Position numbers and translations under genes: made by a program
Source: Planctomycetota bacterium
Lineage (GTDB): Bacteria > Planctomycetota > MHYJ01 > JACQRL01 > SBBU01
DNA: 36,308 bases
NCBI GenBank assembly: GCA_016206485.1
Contig: JACQRL010000385.1
Location: 1 to 36,308, forward strand
Direction: 5' to 3'
Shown: positions 35,480 to 36,308 of the stretch, piece by piece
Layout: every line of letters begins with the position of its first letter
Numbering within the stretch: position 1 is the first letter of the stretch
Notes under the pieces: generated by a model
Told to the model about the DNA's origin: nothing
Seen by the model: the letters and a program-made list of their open reading frames with translations, nothing else
The model's database searches: none

Positions 35480-35591
35480 CAAAATCGATTATTAATAATA
35501 AACAAGACCCGTCAATATGCAGAAATATAACAACATCCGGCCTGAACAAAAAAAGTGTAGACATTCAAACAAGTTTGCTGATTCATATCAT

Positions 35592-36308
35592 ATGCTTGCG
35601 ACATTTCAAAAGGGCATAATTGTAGGATTTATACTCCTAATTTTTATATTTGCATTTCTTATATTTCAGGACCGGAACCTCAAATACAATGAAGGGGAGT
35701 CCGACAAAATACCCGGAAATCCAACAAACAAAGCTGCCTATTCAACACACGACAAGGATGACAAAACCCAAACCGGCGCAACTACAGAATCAACTGCAGT
35801 AACCGCTTCATCTGAAATTAAAGATGCTATAATATCCCAGACAATCAAAGTGGACGTAATAGTTTTCGATTTTAACGCGCATCCGAGCAAATTCATAGAT
35901 TACTGGAAAGAAAGAAAACAACTTACTCTATCATCAAAAGACATCCAGATAAGATTTTCCATAAAATCATCTGAATCGCCCGAATTCCATCATTTTGAAC
36001 AAATCTTCAAGTCTGCTCCCAATAGCAGTTTCCGGGCGGAATTACAATATAAAAAACCTTCAAAAAGAGAAGATACCCTTTATATAAATTGGTCATTTCA
36101 TGACTATGCAAGCTTGTATGACCAAACCAAATCAGGACAATATTCCTCGATTTTCACAAATTTTTTCAAAACCTTTCCGATAAACGGGCTCAATCCGACA
36201 ATAACAGCAGAACTGGAAACTCCTCCTATGGGAACATTAATAATCGAAAAAAATAATCAGTCGGTGCAAATAAGGGCAACGAGCGGTAACAATTTTGATC
36301 CGATATAT
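35592..36308 (+). CDS. TM-anchored protein with low-complexity linker and beta-rich ectodomain (3' end beyond window)
   Basis: Open from ATG 35592 to window end: MLATFQKGIIVGFILLIFIFAFLIFQDRNLKYNEGESDKIPGNPTNKAAYSTHDKDDKTQTGATTESTAVTASSEIKD...; same layout as 26648 and 30323 proteins. Absent from the ORF list because it is truncated. Confidence 0.72.
   Translation, partial: MLATFQKGIIVGFILLIFIFAFLIFQDRNLKYNEGESDKIPGNPTNKAAYSTHDKDDKTQTGATTESTAVTASSEIKDAIISQTIKVDVIVFDFNAHPSKFIDYWKERKQLTLSSKDIQIRFSIKSSESPEFHHFEQIFKSAPNSSFRAELQYKKPSKREDTLYINWSFHDYASLYDQTKSGQYSSIFTNFFKTFPINGLNPTITAELETPPMGTLIIEKNNQSVQIRATSGNNFDPIY

Overview
The window is a gene-dense, AT-rich bacterial chromosome segment. An ECF-like sigma factor, many HEAT/TPR proteins and a giant GspK-like pseudopilin suggest a Planctomycetota-like or similar deep-branching lineage; this is inference, as no marker gene was seen. 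I recognise: a lipobox-bearing class II glutamine amidotransferase; LemA; three HEAT-repeat proteins; two EamA/DMT transporters; a CHASE2 adenylate cyclase; an SH3b plus M48 protease pair; two tandem CxC small secreted paralogs; a minus-strand LON-domain/adenosine deaminase/Mla-type (MCE) lipid transport operon; a ~1660-aa GspK-like protein; an ECF sigma factor; hemE-hemH; a PqqD-like + MEMO1 (AmmeMemoRadiSam B) protein; and a family of TM-linker-beta-domain proteins. The best candidate for an undescribed system is the minus-strand cluster at 31.6-35.5 kb. It encodes a divergent polyprenyl-synthase-like protein, a 78-aa leader-like peptide ending in GGG, and an 844-aa protein combining a HEIAH zincin motif, an MshEN-like domain, HEAT repeats and a C-terminal cNMP-binding domain. 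The second strong signal is a set of degenerate short-word repeats that fill intergenic gaps and form the termini of several coding sequences. These include the HemE C-terminus/HemH N-terminus and the hydrophobic core of a lipoprotein signal peptide. No tRNA, rRNA, transposase or CRISPR array was seen. All calls come from reading motifs by eye; no database search was run.
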